Part shown: piece by piece, positions 54,716-63,854 of the stretch
Numbering within the stretch: position 1 is the stretch's first letter
Layout of the letters: each line of letters opens with the position of its first letter
Source: an uncultured Paracoccaceae bacterium
GTDB lineage: Bacteria; Pseudomonadota; Alphaproteobacteria; Rhodobacterales; Rhodobacteraceae
Length of the DNA stretch: 64,000 nt
Direction of reading: 5' to 3'
Assembly: GCA_951812615.1 (NCBI GenBank)
Contig: CATOSU010000014.1
Coordinates: forward strand, 1-64,000
The notes under the pieces: generated by a model
What the model was told of the DNA's origin: nothing
Databases searched by the model: none
What the model saw: only the letters and a program-made list of their open reading frames with translations
Position numbers and translations under genes: made by a program

Positions 54716-55567
54716 ATGAGCTGGGATGATCTGCGATTTGTTCTTGCGATGGCGGACCACGGGTCGGTCAACGCTGCGGCGCGTGCGTTGGGGGTCACCC
54801 ATGCTACGGTGCTGCGCCGGGTGGCCAGTTTCGAAACCGCGCAGGGCGGGGCCGTGTTTGACCGCGGGCCGGGCGGCTACAGCGTTCGGCAGGACCGCCA
54901 GCGGGTGATCGACGCCGCGCGCGAAGTGGCCAATGCGGTCGGGGCGGTGGACCGGGTGATGCATGGCGCCACGGCACCGGTGCGCGGGCGGGTAAGGATT
55001 TCCTCGACCGACAGTTTTTGCCGGCTGGTCCTGCCCGGCGCGGTGAAACGCCTGCACGCGGTCGCGCCCGAACTGAAGCTGGATCTGCTCAGTTCCAACC
55101 AGCATCTGGATATTGCCCGGCTCCAGACCGACATCACCGTGCGCCCGACGCCCGAATTGCCGGATGACATGACCGGCGAGATTGCCGCCGATCTGGTGTT
55201 TTATGCCTATGCCGCGCCGGGATCGCGGGACGCGTGGCTGGGGCTGGAGGGGCCGGTGGCCCGGTCTGCGGCCGCCCGGTGGATCGAGACGAACATCCCG
55301 AAGGACCGGATCCACTGCGCATCGGACAGTTTTCTGGTCATCGCGGAATTGGCGCGGCTGAAGCTGGGGATCGCGGCATTGCCGGCCTTTGTGGGAGATG
55401 CCACGCCGGGGCTGGAGCGGTGCGAAGACCTGATGCCGGCGCAGAGCATCCCCTTGTGGACGGCCACGCATGTTGATCTGAGCGATTCGCCCCGGATCCG
55501 GCTGGCGCGCCGGTACCTGACAGAGTATCTGCGCGATTGCGCGCCCTGGCTCGCCGGCAAGGCCTGA
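54716..55567 (+). CDS. LysR-family transcriptional regulator
   Basis: 283-residue LysR protein: winged helix-turn-helix WDDLRFVLAMADHGSVNAAARALGVTHATVLRRVASFE and an effector domain (about 90-280). The ATG at 54716 is used; a GTG three codons earlier is possible. Divergent from the cytochrome c' gene with a shared 103-base promoter region containing an inverted repeat. Confidence 0.85.
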   Translation: MSWDDLRFVLAMADHGSVNAAARALGVTHATVLRRVASFETAQGGAVFDRGPGGYSVRQDRQRVIDAAREVANAVGAVDRVMHGATAPVRGRVRISSTDSFCRLVLPGAVKRLHAVAPELKLDLLSSNQHLDIARLQTDITVRPTPELPDDMTGEIAADLVFYAYAAPGSRDAWLGLEGPVARSAAARWIETNIPKDRIHCASDSFLVIAELARLKLGIAALPAFVGDATPGLERCEDLMPAQSIPLWTATHVDLSDSPRIRLARRYLTEYLRDCAPWLAGKA

Positions 55568-55579
55568 TGGCGGCCACAG

Positions 55580-55744
55580 TCAACGGCGGCGCATCTTCTC
55601 GGCCGTGGCCCAGTCCGGCCAGAGGCCCAGCCACTCCACCAGCCCGATCAGCAGGCAGACCGCGATGATGGCGAACACGAAGATCACCCGCCGTTCCGAG
55701 GGCGGGTTGCGGGCCCATTTCGCCATTCTGAGAAACATGCGCAT
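55580..55744 (-). CDS. small conserved membrane protein
   Basis: 54-residue protein: basic, aromatic N-terminus (RMFLRMAKWARNPPSERR), one membrane helix (VIFVFAIIAVCLLIGLVEWL) and a WPDW motif. A GGAG site lies upstream of the ATG at 55744. I believe small proteins of this shape are conserved in Rhodobacteraceae, but no function is known. It lies downstream of hpt on the same strand. Confidence 0.6.
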   Translation of the reverse strand: MRMFLRMAKWARNPPSERRVIFVFAIIAVCLLIGLVEWLGLWPDWATAEKMRRR

Positions 55745-55852
55745 GACTGGATGTTCTCCGGTTTCGCTCAGGTGTGGATGGTGCGCCTCCGGCGGCACTG
55801 GCGCAAGGCCGGGATCTCATGGGCAGATCCGGCCCCGTTCGCCGGTGTTGGT

Positions 55853-56416
55853 CTAACCCGGATTTGCGGCGGCGGCGGCTTCGACAAACCGCACCTTGCC
55901 AATGAAGGGCAGGTTGCGGTTGCGCTGGGCAAAGTCGATGCCATAGCCCACCACGAATTCGTCCGGGATCTCGAACCCGGTCCAGTCCGCCCTGAAATCC
56001 ACCTCGCGGCGGCTGGGCTTGTCCAGCAGCGCGATGGATTTCAGCCGCGCCGGCTTGCGCGATTTCAGCAGCTTGGACACGTGGTTCAACGTGTGGCCGG
56101 TGTCGACGATGTCCTCGACCACCAGCACGTCACGCCCCTCGATGGCGCCGCGCAGGTCCTTGAGGATGCGAACCTCGCGGCTGCTTTCCATCGAATCGCC
56201 ATACGAGGACGCTTCGAGGAAATCCACTTCGATCGGCAGGTCCAGCTCGCGGACCAGATCGGCGATGAACACGAAGGAGCCGCGCAGCAGGCCAACCACC
56301 ACCAGCTTGTCCGTGCCGCCGAATTCGGCGGTGATTTCCCTGCACAATTCCTCGATCCGGGCCGCGATGGCCTTGGCCGAGATCATTTCGTCGATCACAT
56401 ATGGACGGTCCGGCAT
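55853..56416 (-). CDS. hpt: hypoxanthine phosphoribosyltransferase
   Basis: 187-residue purine salvage enzyme. [14 protein letters not shown] is the PRPP-binding motif, with the flexible-loop region [10 protein letters not shown] before it and [20 protein letters not shown] at the C-terminus. The ATG at 56416 has AAGGGGG upstream. It converts hypoxanthine or guanine and PRPP to the nucleotide. Confidence 0.93.
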   Translation of the reverse strand: MPDRPYVIDEMISAKAIAARIEELCREITAEFGGTDKLVVVGLLRGSFVFIADLVRELDLPIEVDFLEASSYGDSMESSREVRILKDLRGAIEGRDVLVVEDIVDTGHTLNHVSKLLKSRKPARLKSIALLDKPSRREVDFRADWTGFEIPDEFVVGYGIDFAQRNRNLPFIGKVRFVEAAAAANPG

Positions 56417-56488
56417 GTGCCCCCCTTGAATTTGCGCGCCAACCATAGGACATCACGCGACACTGTCACGCCGGAAACACCACCCGCT

Positions 56489-56932
56489 ATGCCCACACAC
56501 GCCGAAACCCGTATTTTGCCCTATACCGCCCGGCAAATGTACGATCTGGTCGCCGATGTCGGCCGGTATCCCGAGTTTCTGCCGTGGTGCGCGGCGGCCC
56601 GGATCCGCACCACCTATCCCCGTGACGGCGCCGAGATCATGGAGGCCGACCTCGTGATCAGCTTCAAGGTTTTCCGCGAACGCTTTGGCAGCCGGGTGAC
56701 GCTGTGGCCTGAGGCCGGCAGGATCGAGACCGAGTATCTGGACGGCCCGTTCCGCTACATGCGGTCGGACTGGCGCTTTGCCGATGCCGGGGAGGGGTGC
56801 GAAGTGTCCTTCTTCGTCGATTTCGAGTTCCGCAACGCGGTGCTGCAGGGGATCATCGGGGTGGTTTTCAACGAGGCGATGCAGCGCATCGTCCGCGCCT
56901 TCGAACGGCGCGCGGCCGAGCTTTACGGATAG
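56489..56932 (+). CDS. COQ10/RatA-type START-domain protein
   Basis: 147-residue polyketide-cyclase/START protein: ARQMYDLVADVGRYPEFLPWCAAARI and FRERFGSRVTL, with a C-terminal helix FNEAMQRIVRAFERRAAEL. The family includes mitochondrial Coq10 (ubiquinone binding) and RatA; in alphaproteobacteria the Coq10-like role is more likely. It is divergent from hpt. Confidence 0.85.
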   Translation: MPTHAETRILPYTARQMYDLVADVGRYPEFLPWCAAARIRTTYPRDGAEIMEADLVISFKVFRERFGSRVTLWPEAGRIETEYLDGPFRYMRSDWRFADAGEGCEVSFFVDFEFRNAVLQGIIGVVFNEAMQRIVRAFERRAAELYG

Positions 56933-56963
56933 ACGGCCCGGCACGCGGCGCTAGACTGCCGGC

Positions 56964-58268
56964 ATGAGCATATCGTTTACAGAACAGCTGGCCGGGTTTG
57001 CCGCCGGACCGGTGAACACCACGGGCGCGGCGCGGCTGGTCACGGCGATGTCGGCGCTGGACTGGATCGCCGTCGGCTGTGCCGGCACGGCCGAGCCGGT
57101 AGCGCGGATTACAAGAGACATGGTTCTGGCCGAGGGCGGGGCAGGACAGGCGCGTCTGTTCGGGTCACCGATTTCGGTGCCGGCACGGGCGGCGGCTTTG
57201 TCTAACGGCACGACATCCCATGCGCTGGATTACGACGACACGCATTTCGGTCATATCGGGCACCCGTCCGTGGCGGTGTTTCCCGCCGCGCTGGCCGTGG
57301 GCGAGCAGACCGGCGCGCCGCTGGTCGAGGTGCTGGAAGCAGCGCTGGTGGGTATGGAGCTGTCGGTGCGGGTTGGCCTGTGGCTCGGGCGGCCGCATTA
57401 CCAGACCGGGTTCCACCAGACCGCAACGTCCGGGGCGTTCGGGGCGGCGGTGGCCGCGGCGCGGCTGTTGCGGCTGGACGCGCCCCGCGCGGCGCAGCTT
57501 CTGGGCCTGACGGCGACGCGGGCGGCGGGGCTCAAGGCGCAGTTCGGCACGATGGGCAAACCCTACAACGCCGGGATTGCGGCGGGCACCGGCGTGGAAT
57601 GCGCGGCGCTGATCGCGGCCGGGTTCGAAGCGAACCCGGCGGCGTTTGACGGCCCCTATGGTTTCGGCGCGACCCATCACGGCGTGGCGGATACCGCGGC
57701 GGCGTTGCAGGATCTGGGCGAAAGCTGGCTGTTTGAGGATGTCAGCCACAAGTTCCACGCCTGCTGCCACGGGCTGCACGCGGCGCTGGAGGCGGCGCGC
57801 GTGCTTGATCTGGCGGCGCCGGAGATCGCCGAGCTGGAGGTCCGGACCCATCCGCGCTGGATGAGCGTCTGCAACCAGCCTGCGCCGCAGACCGGGCTGG
57901 GCGCGAAGTTCAGCTACCGCACGGTTCTGGCCATGCAGGCGCTGGGGCATGATACGGCGCGGCTGGACAGCTACAGCGCGGCGGTCTGCGCGGGTCCGGA
58001 GCTGGTGGCGCTGCGCGACAGGATCCGGGTGGTCGAGGACGAAACACTGAGCGAAACCGGGGCGGTTCTGCACCTGCTGCGCCGCGACGGCGCCCGGCGC
58101 GAGGCCCGGCACGATCTGCTGGCACCGATGTCGCTGGCCGACCGGGAGGCGCGGGTGCGCGCAAAGGCGCAGGCCCTGATCGGAAAGGACCAGACCGAAA
58201 CGGTCTGGTCCCTGTTGCAAAGCGGCGGCGGGGCCGCCGATCTGGGTGCAGTGCTGGCGGGCGGGTAG
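56964..58268 (+). CDS. MmgE/PrpD-family protein
   Basis: 434-residue protein of the 2-methylcitrate dehydratase (PrpD)/MmgE/cis-aconitate decarboxylase fold. Signatures are SNGTTSHALDYDDTHFGHIGHPSVAVFPAALA and the conserved KFHACCHGLHAALEAA. No prpB or prpC neighbours, so a PrpD role in propionate metabolism is not supported by context. It ends next to a pair of hairpins. Confidence 0.85.
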   Translation: MSISFTEQLAGFAAGPVNTTGAARLVTAMSALDWIAVGCAGTAEPVARITRDMVLAEGGAGQARLFGSPISVPARAAALSNGTTSHALDYDDTHFGHIGHPSVAVFPAALAVGEQTGAPLVEVLEAALVGMELSVRVGLWLGRPHYQTGFHQTATSGAFGAAVAAARLLRLDAPRAAQLLGLTATRAAGLKAQFGTMGKPYNAGIAAGTGVECAALIAAGFEANPAAFDGPYGFGATHHGVADTAAALQDLGESWLFEDVSHKFHACCHGLHAALEAARVLDLAAPEIAELEVRTHPRWMSVCNQPAPQTGLGAKFSYRTVLAMQALGHDTARLDSYSAAVCAGPELVALRDRIRVVEDETLSETGAVLHLLRRDGARREARHDLLAPMSLADREARVRAKAQALIGKDQTETVWSLLQSGGGAADLGAVLAGG

Positions 58269-58310
58269 GCAATTCGTCAACGAATTGCCTGCGATTTGTT
58301 GACAAATCGC
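58268..58310. repeat. paired palindromes between convergent genes
   Basis: GGCAATTCG-TCAA-CGAATTGCC (58268-58289) and GCGATTTGT-TG-ACAAATCGC (58291-58310), both perfect 9-bp stems. They fill the gap between the MmgE/PrpD gene and the amtB end. The first unit is nearly the same as 11160-11179. Confidence 0.7.
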
Positions 58311-58324
58311 TGTCCCCGCCGGCC

Positions 58325-59503
58325 TCAGCTGGAGATGTCGTAGGCGCGTTCGCCGTGGACCGACAGGTCAAGCCCGTTGGTTTCGGTTTCTTCGTCCACG
58401 CGCAGCGGCGTGATCGCGCCCACCACTTTCACCAGGATGAAAGTGACGACCACGGTAAAGATGCCGACGATCACTAGGCTGCCCAGTTGCGCGGCCCAGC
58501 TGCCCGCACCGAAGAGTGCGATCATGATCGTGCCGAAGATGCCGCCCACGCCGTGCACGGCGAACACGTCCAGCGTGTCGTCGATCTTCAGCTTGTTGCG
58601 GATCAGGTTGACCGCCTCCTGACACAGGATACCGGCGATCGCACCGATGATCAGCGCTTCGACCGGGCCGACAAAGCCACTGGCGGGCGTGATCGAGGCG
58701 AGGCCGGCAATCGTGCCGGTGACCATGCCAACCAGCGAGGCCTTGCCGAATTTCACCCGTTCCCACAGCGCCCAGGTCAGCGAGGCCGCGGCAGCAGAGA
58801 TATGGGTCACGGTCAGCGCCATGGCGGCCCCGCCGTCTGCAGCCAGCTGCGACCCGCCGTTGAAGCCGAACCAGCCGACCCACAGCATCGCCGCACCGAT
58901 CATCACGAAACCGGGATTATGCGGCGGTGTGGTTTTGTTGCGGCGCGGACCCAGCGCCACGGCAATGATCAGTGCGGCCAGTCCGGCGGTCTGGTGCACG
59001 ACGATTCCGCCGGCAAAGTCGCGCGCGCCGATCTCACCGAAGATCCCGCCATCAGACAGCATCCCGCCGCCCCAGATCCAGTGGACCACCGGGGCATAGA
59101 CCAGCAGCATCCACAGACCGGAAAACAGCAGCACGAAGCCAAAACCGATGCGTTCGACATAGGCACCGACGATCAGCGCCGGGGTGATGATCGCGAAGGT
59201 CATCTGGAAGGCAAAGAACAGCACCTCGGGCAGGGTGCCGCTGAGGCTGTCGACAGTGACACCGCTGAGGAACATCTTGCCCAGGCCACCCCAGAGTGGG
59301 CCGCCGTCGCCGAAGGCGATCGAATAGCCGAAGACGAACCACAGGATGCTCATCAGACAGGCAATCGCGTAGCAATGCATGAAGACACTGAGTACATTTC
59401 GGGCACGGACCAGCCCGCCGTAAAACAGGGCAAGCCCTGGCAGTGTCATGAATAGGACCAGCGCGGTTGCGACAATGATCCAGGCGGTATCGGCTCCGTT
59501 CAT
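58325..59503 (-). CDS. amtB: ammonium transporter AmtB
   Basis: 392-residue Amt/Rh channel with eleven expected membrane helices. FYGGLVRARNVLSV, IWGGGMLSD, DFAGGIVVHQTAGLAALI (family signature with the pore His) and FAVHGVGGIFGTI (second pore His) are visible. The ATG at 59503 starts the mature-like N-terminus with no long signal peptide. There is no glnK next to it; the usual glnK-amtB pair is broken here. Confidence 0.93.
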   Translation of the reverse strand: MNGADTAWIIVATALVLFMTLPGLALFYGGLVRARNVLSVFMHCYAIACLMSILWFVFGYSIAFGDGGPLWGGLGKMFLSGVTVDSLSGTLPEVLFFAFQMTFAIITPALIVGAYVERIGFGFVLLFSGLWMLLVYAPVVHWIWGGGMLSDGGIFGEIGARDFAGGIVVHQTAGLAALIIAVALGPRRNKTTPPHNPGFVMIGAAMLWVGWFGFNGGSQLAADGGAAMALTVTHISAAAASLTWALWERVKFGKASLVGMVTGTIAGLASITPASGFVGPVEALIIGAIAGILCQEAVNLIRNKLKIDDTLDVFAVHGVGGIFGTIMIALFGAGSWAAQLGSLVIVGIFTVVVTFILVKVVGAITPLRVDEETETNGLDLSVHGERAYDISS

Positions 59504-59616
59504 TTTGGGGGAAACTCCTCGTCTATCCTCACCTGCGGGCCATGAAGCGAAGAAGAACCTCCGGCAAAAGCTGCAATTCGCGGCAAGCCTGCGCAAAAAG
59601 CCAGCAGTTTGCATAT

Positions 59617-59645
59617 TGCCTAAAATTCAGGCTGAAATTTTGGCA
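59617..59645. promoter_or_regulatory. AT-rich dyad in the amtB upstream region
   Basis: TGCCTAAAATT and AAATTTTGGCA face each other around CAGGCTG, in a stretch rich in TTGC/GCAA words, about 115 bases before the amtB start. It could be an NtrC-type or other nitrogen-control site; it does not match the NtrC consensus well. Confidence 0.3.
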
Positions 59646-59667
59646 TTTGCCTGAATTGCGGGCAAAA

Positions 59668-60135
59668 TCAGGACAGCGCGGACTGCAGCAGGCCCATCGC
59701 GTGGTCGCGGGCCACCGTCCGCACCTCTGCCCGCCCCAGCGCGCCGAAATCGACCGTTTCGGTGATTGTGTCATGGCCGGTCCGGGCCAGCCCGAAACAG
59801 ACCCGGCCTTCGGGTTTGAACTCTGATCCGCCGGGACCGGCAATGCCGGTGACCGAAACCGTCAGTTGCGCCCGGCTGGCCGTCAACGCACCTTCGGCCA
59901 TTTCGCGCGCGACCTCTTCGGACACCGCGCCATGCGCGTCCAGCGTTGCCGCCTCTACGCCGAGCATCGCCATCTTGGCCTCGTTCGAATAGGTGACAAA
60001 GCCGCGGTCGACCACGTCCGAGGATCCGGCGATGTCAGTCAGCGCGGCGGCCACCATGCCGCCCGTACAGCTTTCCGCGGTGGCAATCCGCACCCCGGCG
60101 CGGCGCGCCATCTCCAAAAGGCCGGCCACGTTCAT
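59668..60135 (-). CDS. pncC: nicotinamide-nucleotide amidase (CinA C-terminal domain)
   Basis: 155-residue stand-alone CinA C-terminal domain. IATAESCTGGMVAAALTDIAGSS carries the catalytic Ser, with YSNEAKMAMLGV and SVTGIAGPGG downstream. It recycles nicotinamide mononucleotide to nicotinate mononucleotide. It overlaps pgpA by four bases. Confidence 0.92.
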   Translation of the reverse strand: MNVAGLLEMARRAGVRIATAESCTGGMVAAALTDIAGSSDVVDRGFVTYSNEAKMAMLGVEAATLDAHGAVSEEVAREMAEGALTASRAQLTVSVTGIAGPGGSEFKPEGRVCFGLARTGHDTITETVDFGALGRAEVRTVARDHAMGLLQSALS

Positions 60136-60632
60136 TGCCCGAGCACCCCGTGCCAGAGACCAGCCAGTATCAGCACGCCAATGGCCGCGAACACCCCGGC
60201 GATGACATCGTCCAGCATCACGCCCAGCGGTCCGCCGCGCCGGTCGGCAGCGCCCACCGGCCCCGGTTTCAGGATGTCGAAGGCGCGGAACAGCACAAAG
60301 GCCGCGACCCAGCCGGGCCAGAGCGCGGTGATCTCGATGCCCATGCGCCAGGCCGGGAAGGACAGCGGCAGGATCGCGATCCACTGGCCGACAAGTTCGT
60401 CGATGACGATCTCGCCCGGGTCCTTGTCGGCCTGTCCGTCCACCATGATGGCGGTGGCCCACCATCCGGCGGCAAAGGTGACGATCACGCCGGTGGCCAG
60501 CAACGGAAAGCCGCCGATCTGGTGCAGCAGCCATGCCAGCGGCAGCGCCGCGGCGGATCCCCAGGTGCCGGGGGCAGGGCGCAGCAGCCCGACCCCGCCG
60601 ACCGTGCCGATGATCCGGGCCAGCCCGGTCAT
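60132..60632 (-). CDS. pgpA: phosphatidylglycerophosphatase A
   Basis: 166-residue membrane phosphatase. [19 protein letters not shown] and [14 protein letters not shown] are the PgpA signatures, followed by [17 protein letters not shown] and [11 protein letters not shown]. It dephosphorylates phosphatidylglycerol phosphate. Coupled by overlap to ispDF upstream and pncC downstream. Confidence 0.93.
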   Translation of the reverse strand: MTGLARIIGTVGGVGLLRPAPGTWGSAAALPLAWLLHQIGGFPLLATGVIVTFAAGWWATAIMVDGQADKDPGEIVIDELVGQWIAILPLSFPAWRMGIEITALWPGWVAAFVLFRAFDILKPGPVGAADRRGGPLGVMLDDVIAGVFAAIGVLILAGLWHGVLGQ

Positions 60633-61765
60633 GGCCGCACCAGCGTTGCCACGGCCTGCGCGGCAATTCCTTCCCCGCGGCCGGTAAAGCCCAGCCGTTC
60701 GCTGGTGGTGGCCTTCACCGATACGCGGTCGGGCTCCAGATCCATGATGTCGGCCATGCGCGCCTGCATCGCGGCGGCGTGCGGACCGATTTTGGGCCGT
60801 TCGCAGATCAGCGTGCAGTCGATGTTCGACACCCTGTAACCCGAGGCGCGGGCCAGACCGGCAGCATGGCGCAGGAAAACCGCGCTGTCGGCACCCTTCC
60901 ACTGTGGGTCCGATGGCGGGAAGTGGCGGCCGATGTCCCCCTGCGCGAGGGCGCCGTAAATCGCGTCGGTCACCGCATGCATGCCGACATCGGCGTCGGA
61001 ATGGCCCTGCAGGCCGCGGTCATGCGGAATTGCAACGCCGCACAGCGTAACATGATCGCCGTCCCCGAAACGATGCACGTCGAACCCTGTTCCGGTCCGG
61101 ATATCCATAGGCATCCCCAATATGCGTTCCGCGCGGACAAAATCGCCCGGCGCGGTGATTTTCAGATTGTCCGCCGCTCCCGGCACGATGGCAACACGCA
61201 GCCCGGCGGCCCGGGCAACCTCGACATCATCGGCCGCCGGTCCTTCATAGGCCGCATGTGCCGCGACAATGGCGTCATAGTGAAAGCCCTGCGGGGTCTG
61301 TGCCGCGTAAAGCCCGGACCGGTCGCGGGTGCCGGTTACGGTGCCGTCCGTGCCGGCCCACAGAGCGTCGGTCACCGGCAGGCCCGGTGCGGCGGCCTGA
61401 TATGTGCCGAGCGCTGCAGCCACCGCATCGATCAGGGCAACCGGGACACAGGGGCGGGCGGCGTCGTGGATCAGAACCCGGTCCGGCGCCATGCCGTTCA
61501 GCGCTGCCAGCCCGTTGCGCACCGATGCCGCGCGGTCAGTCCCGCCGATGGCCAGCACCAGATCGCTGTCCTCCAGATCCTGCCAGTGGGGCCGGTCGGC
61601 CCCGGACAGGACGATGGCGATCCGGTCGACCGCCGCGGCGGCCCGGAACCGGTCCAGCGTGTGATCGATGACCCGCTTGCCCGCCAGCGGGCGCCATTGC
61701 TTGGGCACGTCCCCGCCGGCCCGTTCTCCGCGTCCGGCGGCAACAATCAGCGCGGCAGTTGTCAT
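60629..61765 (-). CDS. ispDF: bifunctional IspD/IspF
   Basis: 378-residue fusion. The N-terminal IspD domain ([31 protein letters not shown]) is the MEP cytidylyltransferase; the C-terminal IspF domain ([36 protein letters not shown]) is the MEcPP synthase with its zinc ligands. Fusion of these two is common in alphaproteobacteria. It supplies steps of the non-mevalonate isoprenoid pathway. Confidence 0.95.
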   Translation of the reverse strand: MTTAALIVAAGRGERAGGDVPKQWRPLAGKRVIDHTLDRFRAAAAVDRIAIVLSGADRPHWQDLEDSDLVLAIGGTDRAASVRNGLAALNGMAPDRVLIHDAARPCVPVALIDAVAAALGTYQAAAPGLPVTDALWAGTDGTVTGTRDRSGLYAAQTPQGFHYDAIVAAHAAYEGPAADDVEVARAAGLRVAIVPGAADNLKITAPGDFVRAERILGMPMDIRTGTGFDVHRFGDGDHVTLCGVAIPHDRGLQGHSDADVGMHAVTDAIYGALAQGDIGRHFPPSDPQWKGADSAVFLRHAAGLARASGYRVSNIDCTLICERPKIGPHAAAMQARMADIMDLEPDRVSVKATTSERLGFTGRGEGIAAQAVATLVRP

Positions 61766-61847
61766 TTCGGCGTTCCGGTTCCAAGGGGCGGGGCAGGCCG
61801 TGCATACGCGGTTTGCGGGCCGTGCTGCAAGCCGGTGCCGGGCGCGG

Positions 61848-62768
61848 TCATGCGCGCACCAGCGTGACGCCAGCCATGGTTTCGATCCGGTCAAGGTCCC
61901 GCGCATAGGCCGCATCGTGATACGCGCGCAGGTCGTCGGGCCAGTCCGGGCGCTAGGGTTCGGCGGCGGGATCGTTTTCGGCGAATTTCTTCTGCCCGCC
62001 CGCCGTGTCCCCGGTCTGCAACTGCTGCATCTGCGTGGCCGCGATCGAGGCATTGCGGGCGGCGGCAATCTGCGACAGCCGCGCGTCGGGGCAGAACCGG
62101 GCGGCCAGCTGCCCGTCATCCCCGCGCGCCTTGTAATCGACGACAACGAGGGGCGTTTCCGGCAGGGCGTCGCGCATTTCCCCGACGATATCGGCCCAGC
62201 CGCGGGTTTCCGTCCCGGCCAGCCGGATGAGGTCCGCATTCGGATAGACCGTGCCGGACAGCGCATAATACCCCGCGCCGGACCCGATCCACCCCAACAG
62301 CGGCCGGATCACCACGGTAACCCGCTTCAGCCGCGGGCCGAACAGGTCAGCAAACACCGCGCAGCGCGCGCCCGCGCCCCGGTAGAGCCCGTCGCCGGCA
62401 AAGAACCCGCGCATGTCGCCAAGGAAGTTTTCGTCCGACATCAGCACACTCTGCGCACCGAAATCCGGTTGCTTCCTGATCCAGCGGGTCAGCCGGGCCA
62501 CCGCTTTGGGCCGGCCGATCTCGCCGTCGGCGTGTTTGTTCAGAGCGTTGGTGATACCGTGCGTGGGGCGCCCGTTCGGGATCTGTCCGCGGGATTTGAT
62601 CCACACCGTCAGACCCTGCTGCGCCAGCGCCCCGGCATTGTGTCCCAGCGTGTACTGAAAGCTGGTCGTACCGGTGCGGTGCGCACCCATGTGCAGATAG
62701 ACCTCGGCCGGCAGATCCGGGGGCGCATCAGGGTTGGGAATTGCGTTCACGGCGGGACCTTTGCACAT
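61848..62768 (-). pseudogene. sulfotransferase-like gene with an in-frame amber stop
   Basis: N-terminal LHMGAHRTGTTSFQYTL is a sulfotransferase-type phosphosulfate-binding loop, and [20 protein letters not shown] may be the 3'-phosphate-binding segment. A TAG at 61955-61953 stops the frame after AENDPAAEP. The same frame then continues for 34 more codons (beginning [20 protein letters not shown]) to a TGA at 61848. That tail looks like real protein, so a point mutation has probably truncated the gene near its end. The start is uncertain (ATG 62768, or GTG 62750 with AAAGG upstream). It lies upstream of ispDF and divergent from dusB. Confidence 0.65.
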
Positions 62769-62870
62769 TTTTTCGGCGACGCCCGTTTTTTGAGCGAATA
62801 TCCTTGCCCGGCGGATTGCGCCGTGTTCCTTCACAGATTACCGAAGGAGCGAGTTACAAGGAAGCCTCAC

Positions 62871-63854
62871 ATGGCAGTCGAGCTGCCCGGACGTCGCATT
62901 GCACCTCCTGTTCTGCTTGCCCCGATGGCGGGGATCACCGACCGGCCGTTCCGCGATCTGGTCGCGCGATTCGGTGCCGGCCTTGTGGTCAGCGAAATGG
63001 TGGCCAGCCAGGAAATGGTTCAGGCCAAGCCCGGCGTGCGCGAACGGGCCGAGCTGGGCGCCGGGATTGAAAACACGGTGGTGCAGCTGGCCGGGCGGGA
63101 TCCTTACTGGATCGCCGAGGCCGCGCGTCTGGTTGAGGCCAGCGGGGCGCGGATGATCGACATCAACATGGGCTGTCCGGCCAAGAAGGTGGTCGGCGGC
63201 TATTCCGGATCGGCCCTGCTGAAGGTGCCCGATCACGCGTTGCGGCTGATCGAGGCGGTGGTGGCCGCGGTGTCCGTGCCGGTGACGCTGAAAACCCGGC
63301 TGGGCTGGGATCACGACAGCCTGAACGCCGCCGATGTGGCCCGCCGGGCCGAGGCTGCGGGCGTGGCCATGGTCACGATCCACGGCCGCACCCGGTGCCA
63401 GTTCTACAAGGGCCGCGCCAACTGGGCCGCGATCCGCGCGGTTGGCGAGGCGATCACGGTGCCGCTGGTGGCAAATGGGGACATCACCTGTTCCGCGACC
63501 GCCCGGGCGGCGCTGGATCAGTCCGGGGCCGACGGCGTGATGATAGGACGCGGCGCGCAAGGGCGTCCCTGGCTTCTGGCCGGGATTGCACATGACCTGT
63601 GGGGCAGTCCGGCGCCGGAGGTGCCTGCCGGGACCGCGCTGTGCGATCTGGTGATCGGGCATTACGAATCGATGCTGGAGTTTTACGGGGCCGCGCTGGG
63701 CGGGCGCGTGGCCCGCAAGCATCTGGGATGGTACATGGATGCGGCGGGCACGGGGCCGGCGCTGCGCCGGGCGGTCCTGACCGAACGCGATCCCGCAAAG
63801 GTCATTGCACTGCTGCCGGTGGCTCTGCTGGAACCCGCGCAGGTGGCGGCATGA
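62871..63854 (+). CDS. dusB: tRNA-dihydrouridine synthase
   Basis: 327-residue flavoenzyme (NifR3). PVLLAPMAGITDRPFRDL, INMGCPAKKVVGGYSGSALL with the catalytic Cys, VTLKTRLGWDHDS, IHGRTRCQFYKG and ANGDITCSATA are all present. It reduces uridines in the tRNA D-loop. It overlaps the ntrB start by four bases, matching the nifR3-ntrB-ntrC operon of Rhodobacter. Confidence 0.95.
   Translation: MAVELPGRRIAPPVLLAPMAGITDRPFRDLVARFGAGLVVSEMVASQEMVQAKPGVRERAELGAGIENTVVQLAGRDPYWIAEAARLVEASGARMIDINMGCPAKKVVGGYSGSALLKVPDHALRLIEAVVAAVSVPVTLKTRLGWDHDSLNAADVARRAEAAGVAMVTIHGRTRCQFYKGRANWAAIRAVGEAITVPLVANGDITCSATARAALDQSGADGVMIGRGAQGRPWLLAGIAHDLWGSPAPEVPAGTALCDLVIGHYESMLEFYGAALGGRVARKHLGWYMDAAGTGPALRRAVLTERDPAKVIALLPVALLEPAQVAA

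Noticed and set aside
59504-59667. A sigma-54 promoter before amtB
   Set aside because: Several TGGC and TTGC words occur, but none has the required GG-N10-GC spacing.
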